NCBI GenBank assembly: GCA_013398955.1
Contig: VWPU01011591.1
Span: 159,661 to 223,660, forward strand
Source: Callaeas wilsoni
Lineage: Eukaryota; Chordata; Aves; Passeriformes; Callaeidae
Length of the DNA stretch: 64,000 bases
Direction: 5' to 3'
Shown in pieces: positions 12,045-22,903 of this stretch (position 1 is the first letter of the stretch; every line of letters begins with the position of its first letter). A program made the translations under genes and the position numbers. Below the pieces are notes generated by a model, which made no database searches, was not told the DNA's origin, and worked only from the letters and a program-made list of their open reading frames with translations.

Positions 12045-15000
12045 CCTTAACAAAATTGAGTATTTCTAAAAAATTTTTGCTGCAAGTATTCCTTCCTGGC
12101 TGATAACACGAGGACACTGTGTTAGAGAAAATGTTGACTGAGATGCTTCAACAAGAGCTGCTGTTCAAACCACACGTGATGTGTCTGGCTTCTTGGCAAC
12201 TTCCTTCCTGAAACTGGTATTCATCTTTCCAAATACATGAAGACATTATTGTCTGTTGTGAAGTCCAGATTTTAAATCATCAGTGCTTGTTAAACTTCTC
12301 TGGCCTGAGGTTCAATCCTTTGCTCCATGTTTGATGGACTAAGTTAGAAATGCATCTTTGCATCTCAGCTTGCGTATTCTACGTCTTGAGCCACACGTTT
12401 TTCACAGCTTCTCTCCCCACCACCCTCAAGCCAGTGACATAAGCTGTAGTTTGTTCAAAGGCTTACCAGGGAATCAGCCTTATAACTCACAGTTCACTGT
12501 GGAGCTCAAGGCAGTGTTCTGCACCTTTTCCTACAAACACGTCAGGTGGTTTATGCAGAGCACAGCCCCAAGCTGAGTCAGTGCAGGCAAATGTGTTTGT
12601 AGATGAGCAGCATATTCACGTATCTTTGGATGCAGCCCAGCTCCCACCATGGAACTCAGAACTGCTCCAAGCTTAGGGCATTTGAAACGTGTGAGACTTT
12701 TAGACCTAGGGATTTGTTTCGGCTTATCAGAAAAGAAAGAAAAGCCACCTGCAAGATTTAGATCTGTATCCCCACAATAGCCTGTTGAATTTCCCCAAAA
12801 AGTGTTTTGATCTGCAGGTTTTGATTCTGGCTCACTTGCTTTTGCTTATCAGGTTTGATTTCCTTCATATTTAGAGCATACATATCACAGCTTGAACTCC
12901 CTGGCCTTGCTTTCTAAAGCTGTAGGATGAATTAAAAGCCCACCTAAGTAAAAAAAAATGAAACTGATTTAGTCTGTTCCTGATTTTACTAAAACTTTCC
13001 AAGAAAGTGAGCCTTAAAATAGCAGTGTTCTCCATCTAACAAGATGGCTGTCTGTTCGGATATGGAGCAAAAGGTTAAGGTAACCTGCAAAAAAATTGAA
13101 GTTTACTAAATTATTTGAAAAAAGCAGACTTCAGCCATGAGGTCTGTATATGTTAAAGCAGAACCGCAAGCATCCGAGGGGAGTGCAGAGTTCATGGGTG
13201 TTGAAGAGGTGCAGAGAGAGAGGGTTGATCCTCTAGGCAACTCAAATTTTTTTTTTCTATTAAAATAGAGGAGGAAGCAGGCCTGATGGCCCATCAGAGA
13301 GGAATCCAGTTTTCCTGGTTCCCAACCTCGAACACCATGTGACTTCATCAGTCTGTGGAAGAGCAGAAAACAAAACCAAGCTCAAACTTTTGCCTCAGGG
13401 ACCACTGCAATTTTCTGTTGGGACTGCCTTGGCCAGAAGCTGGTATTTGAAGGAAGGCACTCATATTTCATTCTTCTAGTAAAATGGTACCAGGCAGCAG
13501 GTCATTTCCATCGCTCAGTTTTTCAGCTCTCACACAGACAGTTAGCAACACTGGGAAAAGCAGGAATTGTGAAAGACTGACCTTAAGACTGACCCTGATG
13601 AGTCTTTTATCAGACTACTACCCATTACTAGGTTAGTGTGCCCTTCCATCCATCTCTCTCTCCCTGTGTAACTGAAGTAGCACAGCCCTCTGGAAGGAAA
13701 GAGGAATGCTATCAATCGCCTCAGCACTCTGAGGTTTTGTTAGAGGTAGGGATATTTCTGCCTGTACAATCCCCATGTAAGCTCAAATTCGAGTTACAAA
13801 GAAGCGTTTGATTTAGCCCTAATTTAGCGCAGAAGAGCAGTGCTGCTCTCTCCAGCAGCGGCACCAGGACTTTTCCTGCCCGTGGTTCTGAGAAGGAAAC
13901 TCTTTGAGGGTGTTACACAGATGAGTAAACAAAAGGAACAACTGTAGCAGCTCTGCATTAAAAAGCCCTGAGGCTCAGAGAGAACAAAAGGAAGAGCATC
14001 CGTTTAAAGTCCTTACATTTAAGAGAATTGCAAATAACCTGTGACTGCTAATGTCTTGACTGAAAGTCATTTTCTGAGCACACTGCAGGGAGTCATTCTG
14101 GACCTTTTGGGAATCCAGACTTACAGTGTTCAGGGACAGTACAGGAACAGACAAAGTTTAGTACCTCACAACTCCAGCACAGATTCACGAAACCTCAATA
14201 GGACAACTGCAGCATCTGCACAGTTTCCTAAGGTGTCAGCTCCATTTTTGGATAAATCTTGTTCAGAAGAGCACTAAAATCCCATTCTGTTATGTCTGAG
14301 AACATATCAGTGGGAGGGCCAAGAAGGATTCTTAGTATCCATTAAACTAGTTATTCATTCGTCCCAAATTAAATCAGCAAAGAACTGATCTGAATCAGAA
14401 GCCAAATTTAGAAACATTTTGAGAAATTTCCCTGCCGGGCCTTGGAGACTCCCTCCACAATGCACATTTCTGTGGGGATGTTCAGAGGCTGCTTCCTCCC
14501 ACCTGGCTCCTGCTGGGAGCTTTACATCAGGGCCCCAGTCTCAGCCTGTGGCCTCTCACAGGCTGTAAACTGTCCTTCTGCTTTTTAAAGGTAATGAGGC
14601 ATTTTGTGGCCAGTCGGAGCACTGATGTGTTTTCAAAACTGTGCATTGCACAGGTATAAATCTGTGGGTTCAAGTACTATATGAGAAGTAAAACCAAAAC
14701 AATTGCCTGCATAGGTGCTTCAGTCACTGAGGAGCTGCAGAGACAGCCCCTGCTTTGAGCAGTGAGAGAAAGAAGGTCAGATAGCTCAGACTGATCCAGC
14801 AGCATGAACAGGGCTGTGGCTGACTCCCAGATATCACTGGTGCTCCCTTCAAGTCTGGATCGGTGCTGCTCAGCACTGCAAATACAGGCAGCTGTGCCTG
14901 GAAGCTTACAAAAAGGCTACCGGTACAGCTTTGTCATTCCTACCCAGGGGAACTGCAGGTGCTTCCAGGGTCACACTCATTTCTGGAGTGGAGCAGGTAT

Positions 15001-15639
15001 TTTTGTTGGCTTTGGTAATTCCCTTGGTCAAAAGAGAGAGAATTGCCACACAGGGGATTCAGTGCAGGCTGGAAAGTGTATTACTTTGAGATATTAATCT
15101 TCTGCATTTTTTTCTTCTTCTTCTCTTCAGGTTAAAGTCTCGATGGATTTCCTGCAGAAATTTACTTTAATGGGTCAAAAATGCAGCTGTTGCATTTTAA
15201 GTGGCATAGTCTGTAGCTGACACCCTTTAGGGGAAGAAAAGCATGTAATCTAGGAGGTATGCAGTTCCTTCATCAGTCCCAATAAAGATGCAGAAAGAGT
15301 CAAGGTGTGACTGCTGGTTAGAAATTACACCCTCAGGTTAACCAAAATGTTTTAATCAATCAGGTGCTTGAAGGGAAAGGGATGTTAGCAGCAAGAGGAG
15401 TAGAAATGCATTTATCGAGGGAGAAGAGATTACAGGAGGTGAGAGAGAGAGACCTGTGAAATAGATAAAGGTCATCAGACCGCAAGGTGAGAAGGAGGGC
15501 AAGGTGTCACAAGACATAAAATCAGCCTTTTATTTTAGTTTCCATTGAATTTGTGCAGCTGGGTATCAGTGCTCTTTGACTTTGCCTAAGCAACACCCTG
15601 GCCTGGATGGAACCTCCGTCAAGAGGAGGACCTGCCTTG
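12045..15639. other. Unique DNA, no gene recognised
   Basis: The longest frames are about 97 codons (14804-15097, plus strand) and 80 codons (13106-13348, minus strand); neither resembles a known protein. No interspersed repeat is seen until the LTR that starts near 15.64 kb. Confidence 0.6.
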
Positions 15640-15644
15640 TCCCT

Positions 15645-15873
15645 GAAAGGAATGAGGGATTTGTCTTTGCAAACAAACTGTGGGTCTGCTAGTAGATAAA
15701 ACTAGCATTGAGACAGAAAAGAAACAATGGGCACAATTCCACTGACTGATAAATGGAATGAGAGAGATTTGTCTTTACAAACAAACTGTAGGTCTGATAA
15801 ATAAAACTGGACACTGAGAGATGAAAGAAACAACGAGAAAACCATAAATTCCATAGGAATTCCACTGATTGAC
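15645..15873 (+). repeat. Direct duplication inside the LTR U3
   Basis: Two diverged copies of a segment of about 106-123 bp are adjacent. Landmarks are TTGTCTTTGCAAACAAACTG at 15661 and the variant TTGTCTTTACAAACAAACTG at 15769 (offset 108), and ATTCCACTGACTGAT at 15736 against ATTCCACTGATTGAC at 15859 (offset 123). The second copy has gained about 15 bp that include the short inverted repeat ATTCC-ATA-GGAAT. Duplicated U3 segments often carry enhancers in retroviral LTRs. Confidence 0.8.
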
Positions 15874-16004
15874 ACAAGGAAAAGACAAAAGGGTGGGGTA
15901 TACATTAGAAGGGGGTGTTAGGTATTAGGCCACTCCAGAAGTCTGTACCCCTCAAGTACCTCAGGAATGGGGAAAGAGGGAGGGAAATGCGGCCGGGAAA
16001 TTAG

Positions 16005-16014
16005 GATAAAAAGG
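16005..16014 (+). promoter_or_regulatory. TATA-like box of the 15.6-kb LTR
   Basis: GATAAAAAGG lies 76 bp upstream of the LTR poly(A) signal, which is reasonable spacing for a short R region. Assignment rests on position within the LTR. Confidence 0.45.
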
Positions 16015-16080
16015 AGGCTGTGTCCTCCAAAAATTTGAGAGACCCCAGGGGAAATGCCCCATGGCCTCTCCTTTTATTCT

Positions 16081-16086
16081 AATAAA
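16081..16086 (+). terminator. AATAAA poly(A) signal of the 15.6-kb LTR
   Basis: An exact AATAAA occurs after a TTTTATTCT stretch and about 70 bp before the proposed LTR end, the usual R/U5 position. It could act as a premature polyadenylation site for any plus-strand transcript crossing the region. Confidence 0.6.
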
Positions 16087-16552
16087 GCAACAGGACTCCT
16101 CTATCTCCTTTCTGGACATGAACCTCTGGTGTTTGTGGATTAATTTTCCTGACATCCCCGCTCTCGGGGTGCACTGAGCTCATTCCACATGCCATGCACA
16201 GAGGCACAATACCAAACTGATCTGCACTTCAGTCGAAATTTTGCAGTTGTTCCCCAGCTGTTATATTTCAGCCTCAGGACATCACACTGCAGCTGAATGG
16301 CAGCTTTTCACTCTGCTTGCTCTCCTCTGAAGAAAGTATTTGTTTGAGTACTCACTACCTCTGGCTTTCTTGTTTGTGCCTTTGGTTTGAGTAATTGCCT
16401 TAATCAGAATTTCAAGGCTGACACCCTGCCTGACCCTTTTCTACTCACTTCAGTATTGTTTATGGCATCCAGCCTTCTTACTTTTTGTTTTAATTAAAAA
16501 CTACAGCAGCTTAACAAGCCACTTCTACATCAAATTTATTTCCAAAAACAAT

Positions 16553-16571
16553 ATGCATGCATGCATGCATG
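16553..16571. repeat. (ATGC)n microsatellite
   Basis: Nearly five ATGC units run without interruption. The sequence alternates purine and pyrimidine and is self-complementary, so it can adopt Z-DNA or cruciform structure. Confidence 0.85.
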
Positions 16572-16630
16572 TTTATGTACCACAGGATTTAACTTTTGGC
16601 TTCCAGTACTCTCTCTCATGCATATACATT

Positions 16631-16700
16631 AGAAATGGATTTCTAGAAAATAGAAATCTATTTTCCATAGATTTATGGAAATATATCCATAGATTTATGG
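16631..16700. repeat. Four consecutive short hairpins
   Basis: Four perfect inverted repeats follow one another: AGAAAT-GG-ATTTCT (16631-16644), AAAATAG-AAAT-CTATTTT (16647-16664), CCATA-GATT-TATGG (16665-16678) and the same CCATA-GATT-TATGG again (16687-16700). The last two are also a direct duplication with a 22-bp period. The origin is probably repeated slippage in AT-rich DNA. Confidence 0.75.
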
Positions 16701-19700
16701 CAAATAACACAATTAAAATATTTATGTTTTCGTTGAAGGTGTGTCCCCTAAAAACATTGCAGCAGGTACTGTGTTTCTTACCAGTTCACTACTATTTTTA
16801 CCTCTCAGCTGCTACCACTGAAGCAAACTGTCCTGGCCCTGGCTAACAGTGATTTGGCATCCAGGTGCGCATACACGTGTGCAGATGCGGCAGGTTTAAT
16901 TGCTGTTTACTTTGCAATGTAAGCCTCTTTAATTTTCCATTCGTTAAATAAGGAACATGCAGCATTTACGTAATTAATTTGCTCAAATAGTTTAGCAATT
17001 GAGCTCATGATCTTTGTGCCTGTTTCAGAGGCCACTTCCCAGCTGCTGCAGCCCCGAGTACTCCCCTGCAGTGCATCACTGCTTCTCCAACAAGAGCACA
17101 TTGACCTCCTTGAACTTTCTCTCACACCTACCCTGCCAAGCTAGTTTGCAGCTGAACTCTCTGATCCTCTAATCTCATTATCCCTTCTTCCACGGCTCCC
17201 TCGTCCTGCCCTCTCAGTCTCCTTGCTGATCTCTTGGCCGCCTCCTCCTGCATCCATCCATTCTCCCATTTCAGCCTCCACCTGACCCACCTACCCACCC
17301 CAGCACCATCCCACACTGCTCGGATCATTCCTACGCTGTTCAGCAGGCTGCTCCGCATCTGTCCTCTCCCTCAGGTCCTTTGTTCCTGATACCATCTTAG
17401 GACCACAATGTCAACTGAATATTCAATGCTCGAATTATGAAGATCCTTTCATGCATCTGTAAGCAAGGGGACAGATATTGTAACAAAATATTAAGTCGAA
17501 GTCTGAAAATCGCACTGAAAAAAATATATTGCTAGATTGGTGAAATTTATTAGGACCTGCAAAATATTTTATCCTGATGTACATTGGCTTATCCAGAAAA
17601 TAGCATTAGAAGGCAAGCAACTCTCTTCCTGGTTGTGAATATCTGATTTATATTTTAATAATATATGTATCAACATGTATAACAAGACTTTCAGAACAAA
17701 TGCACAGCTGACTATTTACATGTATCTCAAGTCCTGAGGGAGGTGTGTGTGTGATGTTACTTACAGGGGTGTCAAGGAGATGAGGATCACCTGGCATACA
17801 GGCACATAAAGACTTCTGTCAGTACGTCAGGCTTTCATATCAGTCAATTGTTATAATACTTGCATAAAAACTCTGTCAAAACAAAATTTCGACTAGCTGG
17901 TTGCAAAAAGGGTATTTTTAACTTCAGCTGGTCTGAATTTCCTGTATATTTATAAAAATAAAATGTTCTTTTCATGCTTGAAGTAATTCCTTTTTTTGTC
18001 AGCTGGTTGGATTTTTTTTCTTATGAAATCCAAATAAATCATGAATGTTCCTTGGCTGACAACACAAATAGTCTTTATGGTTCATAATGCAATCAGAAAT
18101 TGTCCTGGGATTCATTTGTTGGGGTTTTTTTTTCGTTTCTTTTTCTCTAAAAACATCCATTTGTTACCCTTAAGAAAGCAGTGTCATACAACACAGTTTC
18201 CACCGTGTAATTGGAGCTCCAGGCTCTACCCTGTTTGCCAGTGAAGCCCAGAGCTGCCCCGACCACCTTCATGGCACAGAGCTGCCCATCAGTGCGGGAC
18301 CACAGTTCATCTCTCATAAACCCATCAATGCAAGCAATATATTGTGGACAGAAAGAACAAAAAACCCAGCAAAACCCACCTTGTGCATGTTCATCACCTG
18401 AGTTGATTTGCTGTAGGATCTACCCAGTTGGTCTAGTGCAGTAAAATAAAAGAGAGACGTATGAGTTATCACCATTTAAATTCAGCATGGATCACTTGAA
18501 AAATGAATATATGAAATAAAACGCCCTGGGTCCTGAACTGCTGCCTTGTGAAGCCTGGATGTTCTAGTTCTGCATTATACATCCTTGAACTTTTGTCATA
18601 TTTTAATTTCAAGCACAGATGTGTGTAGTCCTAGTGATTGATCCTTTCTGCACCTTCCTCACAGAAAGCAAAGCATTCTTAATCTTGTATTTGTACAGTG
18701 ACACATGCCGAGGGGTCATCCTTGCATTTTCCATGCTTTTTTCCTAACTTCATTGCTAATAGAGATAATGATTCACTATAGATGAAACAGTTAATAATAA
18801 ACACAATAAAATTATGTAGAAGTTCCAAGCCATTCCTGGAGGGGGGAGGAAAAAAAAAGGTTAATTTTAGCCTGGGCTTGTTTCCATATGAAATTTAGGA
18901 GTAGCCACGCAAATTTAAGTAGTGGTAGAGGTACAGAAAAAAGCAGACAGCAGTCCTTGTCTCCGCACTGAGTGAGAATAGCAAAGCTGATTTAACCATG
19001 TGTCAATATTCTGTGGTCACCTTGCACAAGTGTAGCTGCACCATGGCAAGGGAGACAGAGCTGCAGTTGCTGTACAGCTGTAACATCCACACCAAAACAA
19101 GCAGAGGCACTTTCTTCAGTGGATTTTGAAAACAATAAGTTAAAACACTGCATTACTTATGAGAGGATTAAATATTCAGCCATGAAGTATAATAATTAAA
19201 TATGATCAGAATATGTCTGTCAGTAATATCATTTTGACTAGATGTATTTTGAGGGAAAAGAATGCTAGTTTGGCATTTTCGTTTAAAAATTGAACTTTTA
19301 CATATATGAATATATTTCCAAATAAGGTAATTGCTAAAAGCACTTTCAAAACAACACTATTATTTGAAAACTTGCCACTGGCCTTGCCAGAGAGAACTGG
19401 TCTCTGAACAGGTTTATAGACAGACAGATTGACCAAACCTCTATGAGTTCTTAATGTCTTAGAGTTTAAAACCAGTTAAGGTTTATTTTCAGATCCCAAG
19501 TATGGAAAATATTTTGTTTTCCTTATGAGGACTTTCTCACAAAACAGTGACCAAAATTCCATTGAGGATGTAGGAAAACATTTCAGATATCTCTGGAAAT
19601 GCAACATTTGCAGAGTGAGAAGTCAAATGTAATCTTGTCTTGCGATCAACCAGTGTTTGTTTTGATGGTGTGATGCCTGTATGATTATCCATTTATCTAT

Positions 19701-22140
19701 TTGTGTGACTTATGTTTAGAACAGAACATAGCTTAACTTTGCAAATGGAATGGGAATAAATTATTCTAATTGCCATTAAAATGTTTCTATTTAAATGTCA
19801 GCTTCTGCCAACTGCTACCCCACAGTGGCTTGTGAATGGTACCTAAAACAACACATGCAAGAGCAGTTTTTGTGATGAGACAAAAATGTGCTGCATGAAT
19901 GGATGCTGTGAAAGGGAGAAAGTCCTAGAGAATTAAAGCAAGCAGAAGCTTATCCCTTTTGTAGCTTGTTGTGTAGTTTCACTTTGACTAAATTAATCAC
20001 ATCTGGAGAAAAAACATATAAACATCACTAGTTAGTGTTCCCTTTCTCAGTAACTTCGGGGAGTTTGATCCTATTTTACTGTATGTAGTACCCATGGTGG
20101 TTACTATCTCTCCTTCTCTCAAGCAGAGTGTATTTTTGGATGATAATCAGATACCAGGAAAGACTTTGAAGATGAGAGCTATGGAAGCTGCAACACAGCT
20201 TTTGTATTGCAATATAACCCTGGGTCATCTGCCTGTCTGTTGCCCAGAACTTTCTATTATCCAAAACATGGCCATGTCCCCTGATTTCTATTAATTATGC
20301 TGACAAGTCCCTTGAATTTCTGAAACCTCTGTTATCCAGGCTTATTTAGCTTTCCCTGTGGCATCTGAACAATCAGGACTGTACTGTATTTCATTATTTT
20401 TCATAACGCTTTATGCTTTTCAGAGGGCAAAAGCAGTCTCTCTCTCCCCACTTTGCAGAATGCATTAGACCAGCCAAACAAATGAACCTGGCCAGATGAG
20501 AAATGCAGCCTCTCTCTGTCTCAAGTACTACTTTATACTGTTGTGTAATGCCAGCGCTACAGATTTGGCGGCAGAGTACTTGGTCAACACATTCAGCAAG
20601 AACAAGACAAGTATTTTGACTTCCATTTGCCTCATTAAAATAAAAAAAAGGGAGTTTGATAGTCAGAAAAGTCAAAACAACCACCATCAAAGCTACATCA
20701 CTAGAAGAATGTCTACAAACAGGGAATGCACAGAAGGGTAAACTCTCCCCAGCTGATCCAAGATTATCAGAATTACATGAATTCTACCTAGTTCAGGGTC
20801 CTATCCCAGCTAATGGCTATGATTTGAAGCTTATAGATGGATTAAAAGGACAGGGTAACACATCCCTGGGTTGATGCTCCCTGAAAATCTAAGGGTCTAA
20901 GAATCACCCTGTGCCTCAGGTTGTTTCTTTGTGCATAAAAGCATTAGTAGATATTTTTGCCCAGAATTTGTTAAATCCCTTCCTGAACTCCTCTGTTTGG
21001 ATATATCCTGAGGTCAACAGTTTAATGGTGCAGTGTGGGGAATTAAGTATATCTTTTCATTTGCTTTCTGTCCACACAATTCCATGGCCTGCCTCGTTTC
21101 CTGTATTGTGCACAGCTGCCTGTAATATTCTCAATGCAAGTGAGGATGTTACTGACCTCTGCCAAGTCATCAGGTGGTCAAGGCAGATGAGATGAAGTAG
21201 ATAAGCTTCAAACTAGATAATGGGAAGAGAGCTATGTGTGCTGCATCCACCCCTGCATTTACTGAAGAGTGAAAGGAGAATCAAGCATACAAGAAAACAG
21301 TAATAAACAGAATAGAAGTGAGTAAGAAAATGAATAGCAAAGAGGAAAAGGAGGCCTAATAGTGCTGGGACTGGCACAGAATAAGGACCTCCTGTACCAC
21401 AGCAAAGGTTCTCACTGCACAGTTATCTCCATTGGCTTTATCAGGGTATAATAACAGAAGCATATTATCAGACAAACACATTGTGAGACTCCCCAGTTGT
21501 CAGGATGGTGATATAGTTGTTAAAATGGCCTTGCCTGGTCTGGTCAAGACATTGAGGATTACCAGTGAAATTTCGTATATTAATCCAAGGTATGGTACAT
21601 GGGCAATAAAGCAGGGGTCCTAGAACACTGATGCTATCTATATGTCAAATCAACATAAACACAACAAAATAATGACCATTGCTATAATACATTTGGAAAC
21701 AGAAAGAAAGGCAAAGATGGCCGAGTGGCCTTGCTTGATGCAGCAGAGTGAATGAGAAGGAGTTGGATGGATAAAATAGACTACATTTGTGTGAAATTGC
21801 TTACAGAAAAGTTAATAAGAGATTATATTGAGTAGTGCAGGGAGTTTGTTATAGATGCTTCCCCCTCCAGGTTCAGAGTTGGATATGAATAGCAATTTCT
21901 GTAATGTTATTAGAGGAAGAGGCAGACTAGTGAGAATTGTGTCATTAAGGTAGACTGGCTCCCAGGCATATGTTGAAAAATAAATGCGACCAATAATCCT
22001 AAGGCTCAGATGCTCCCTCAGGTGACAGGCAACAGATTGGGCCACGAAGAAGTGAGGATAGAGTAGAGATTAAAGATGGGCTTGGCATGGTCCTTGCACA
22101 CTTTGTCTTAGTCCTCAATAAGGGCCGTGGTGTCGGCTGT

Positions 22141-22178
22141 GGGGACAAATGTAGGGTGAGGGGGCAAATGCAAGGCGA
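22141..22178 (+). repeat. Two-copy 19-bp G-rich tandem duplication
   Basis: GGGGACAAATGTAGGGTGA is followed directly by GGGGGCAAATGCAAGGCGA. The copies agree at 15 of 19 positions, and all four differences are transitions, so this looks like an older duplication that has since decayed. Confidence 0.65.
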
Positions 22179-22866
22179 GGACACGAGGGCAGAGAAAGCA
22201 CAGCCATATCTGAGGCAAAAGGAAAATTTGGAACTGAATGAGATAAGACTGAAGAAGACAGACTGTCTTCACCCCACCATTTGGAAATTGCAGGTACAAG
22301 GATTTTTAATAAATCTGTCTAGTTTATGGGACTATATGCTTTGACAACAACAAATGTACCACCTGTATCTAGGAAAGAGAGATAGGAGGAGTAGCAAAAA
22401 GGGAGTTTGGCAATTTCAAGCCTCTAAATCTGATCTTTGTAACATGCAACAGTTGTGGCCTCTCCAGGAAAATGCTTAGGCTGCAAAATAAAAAAAAATC
22501 TTTCCTGTCCAAGAGAGCAAGGAAGCTGGAAAGAACACTCAGCCTTAGGGAAGGCTAACTTCCTAGCTGGTGCAGGAGGAAATATGATTCAGTGTATGAA
22601 AAAATGATGTGAAACAGTTGCCTGCAGTACCAGAAAGCTGGACACAGTAACACCAGCTGTTCCTTCCATTGATATCACCATAGTTTTTTTCTGAAACCTT
22701 GATTTTTTAAGATAAATAAGCACGTGTATTACTCTCAGATTAGGACTTTATCTAGTGAAGCCAAAAAGCAGATTTTTAAAATCTACTTGTTAAATGATAA
22801 CGTGGGGCTCTCTAATCTTGAAAATATCCTTGGATGTTCTTTGAATATCTCAGTGTCAAATCTCTA

Positions 22867-22869
<3 letters not shown>

Positions 22870-22900
<31 letters not shown>
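22870..22900. repeat. (AT)15 microsatellite
   Basis: Fifteen uninterrupted AT units follow TCTATCTC. Length polymorphism and polymerase stutter are expected. The isoleucine/tyrosine-rich frame across it is an artefact. Confidence 0.9.

Positions 22901-22903
<3 letters not shown>

Larger units (their letters stand above)
15644..16154 (+). mobile_element. Endogenous-retrovirus LTR (apparently solo)
   Basis: This plus-strand block has the order expected of an LTR: a U3-like region with a duplicated segment (about 15645-15873), a TATA-like GATAAAAAGG at 16005-16014, an AATAAA poly(A) signal at 16081-16086 and a U5-like tail of about 70 bp ending TGACA. The proposed span starts TG and ends CA and is bracketed by the 4-bp match TCCC (15640-15643 and 16155-16158), which fits a gammaretrovirus-like (ERV1) target duplication. 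A 4-bp match is weak, so the boundaries are provisional: U5 could instead extend to TGCA near 16172. No primer-binding site or gag/pol remnant follows, so it appears to be a solo LTR. Its R-U5 style resembles songbird ERV LTRs, but I cannot name the subfamily. Confidence 0.65.
16173..22869. other. Unique AT-rich DNA, no gene recognised
   Basis: Reading frames reach 98 codons at most and overlap between strands (for example 20394-20741). None has a recognisable domain. The segment 17.13-17.36 kb is pyrimidine-rich on the plus strand. Apart from the small repeats listed separately I see no mobile element. Confidence 0.6.

Noticed and set aside
15506..15643. TGTCA at 15506 as an alternative LTR start matching the terminal TGACA
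   Set aside because: The flanks (GCAAGG and TCCCCG) do not form a target duplication, whereas the start at 15644 gives matching TCCC. I keep it only as a less likely boundary.
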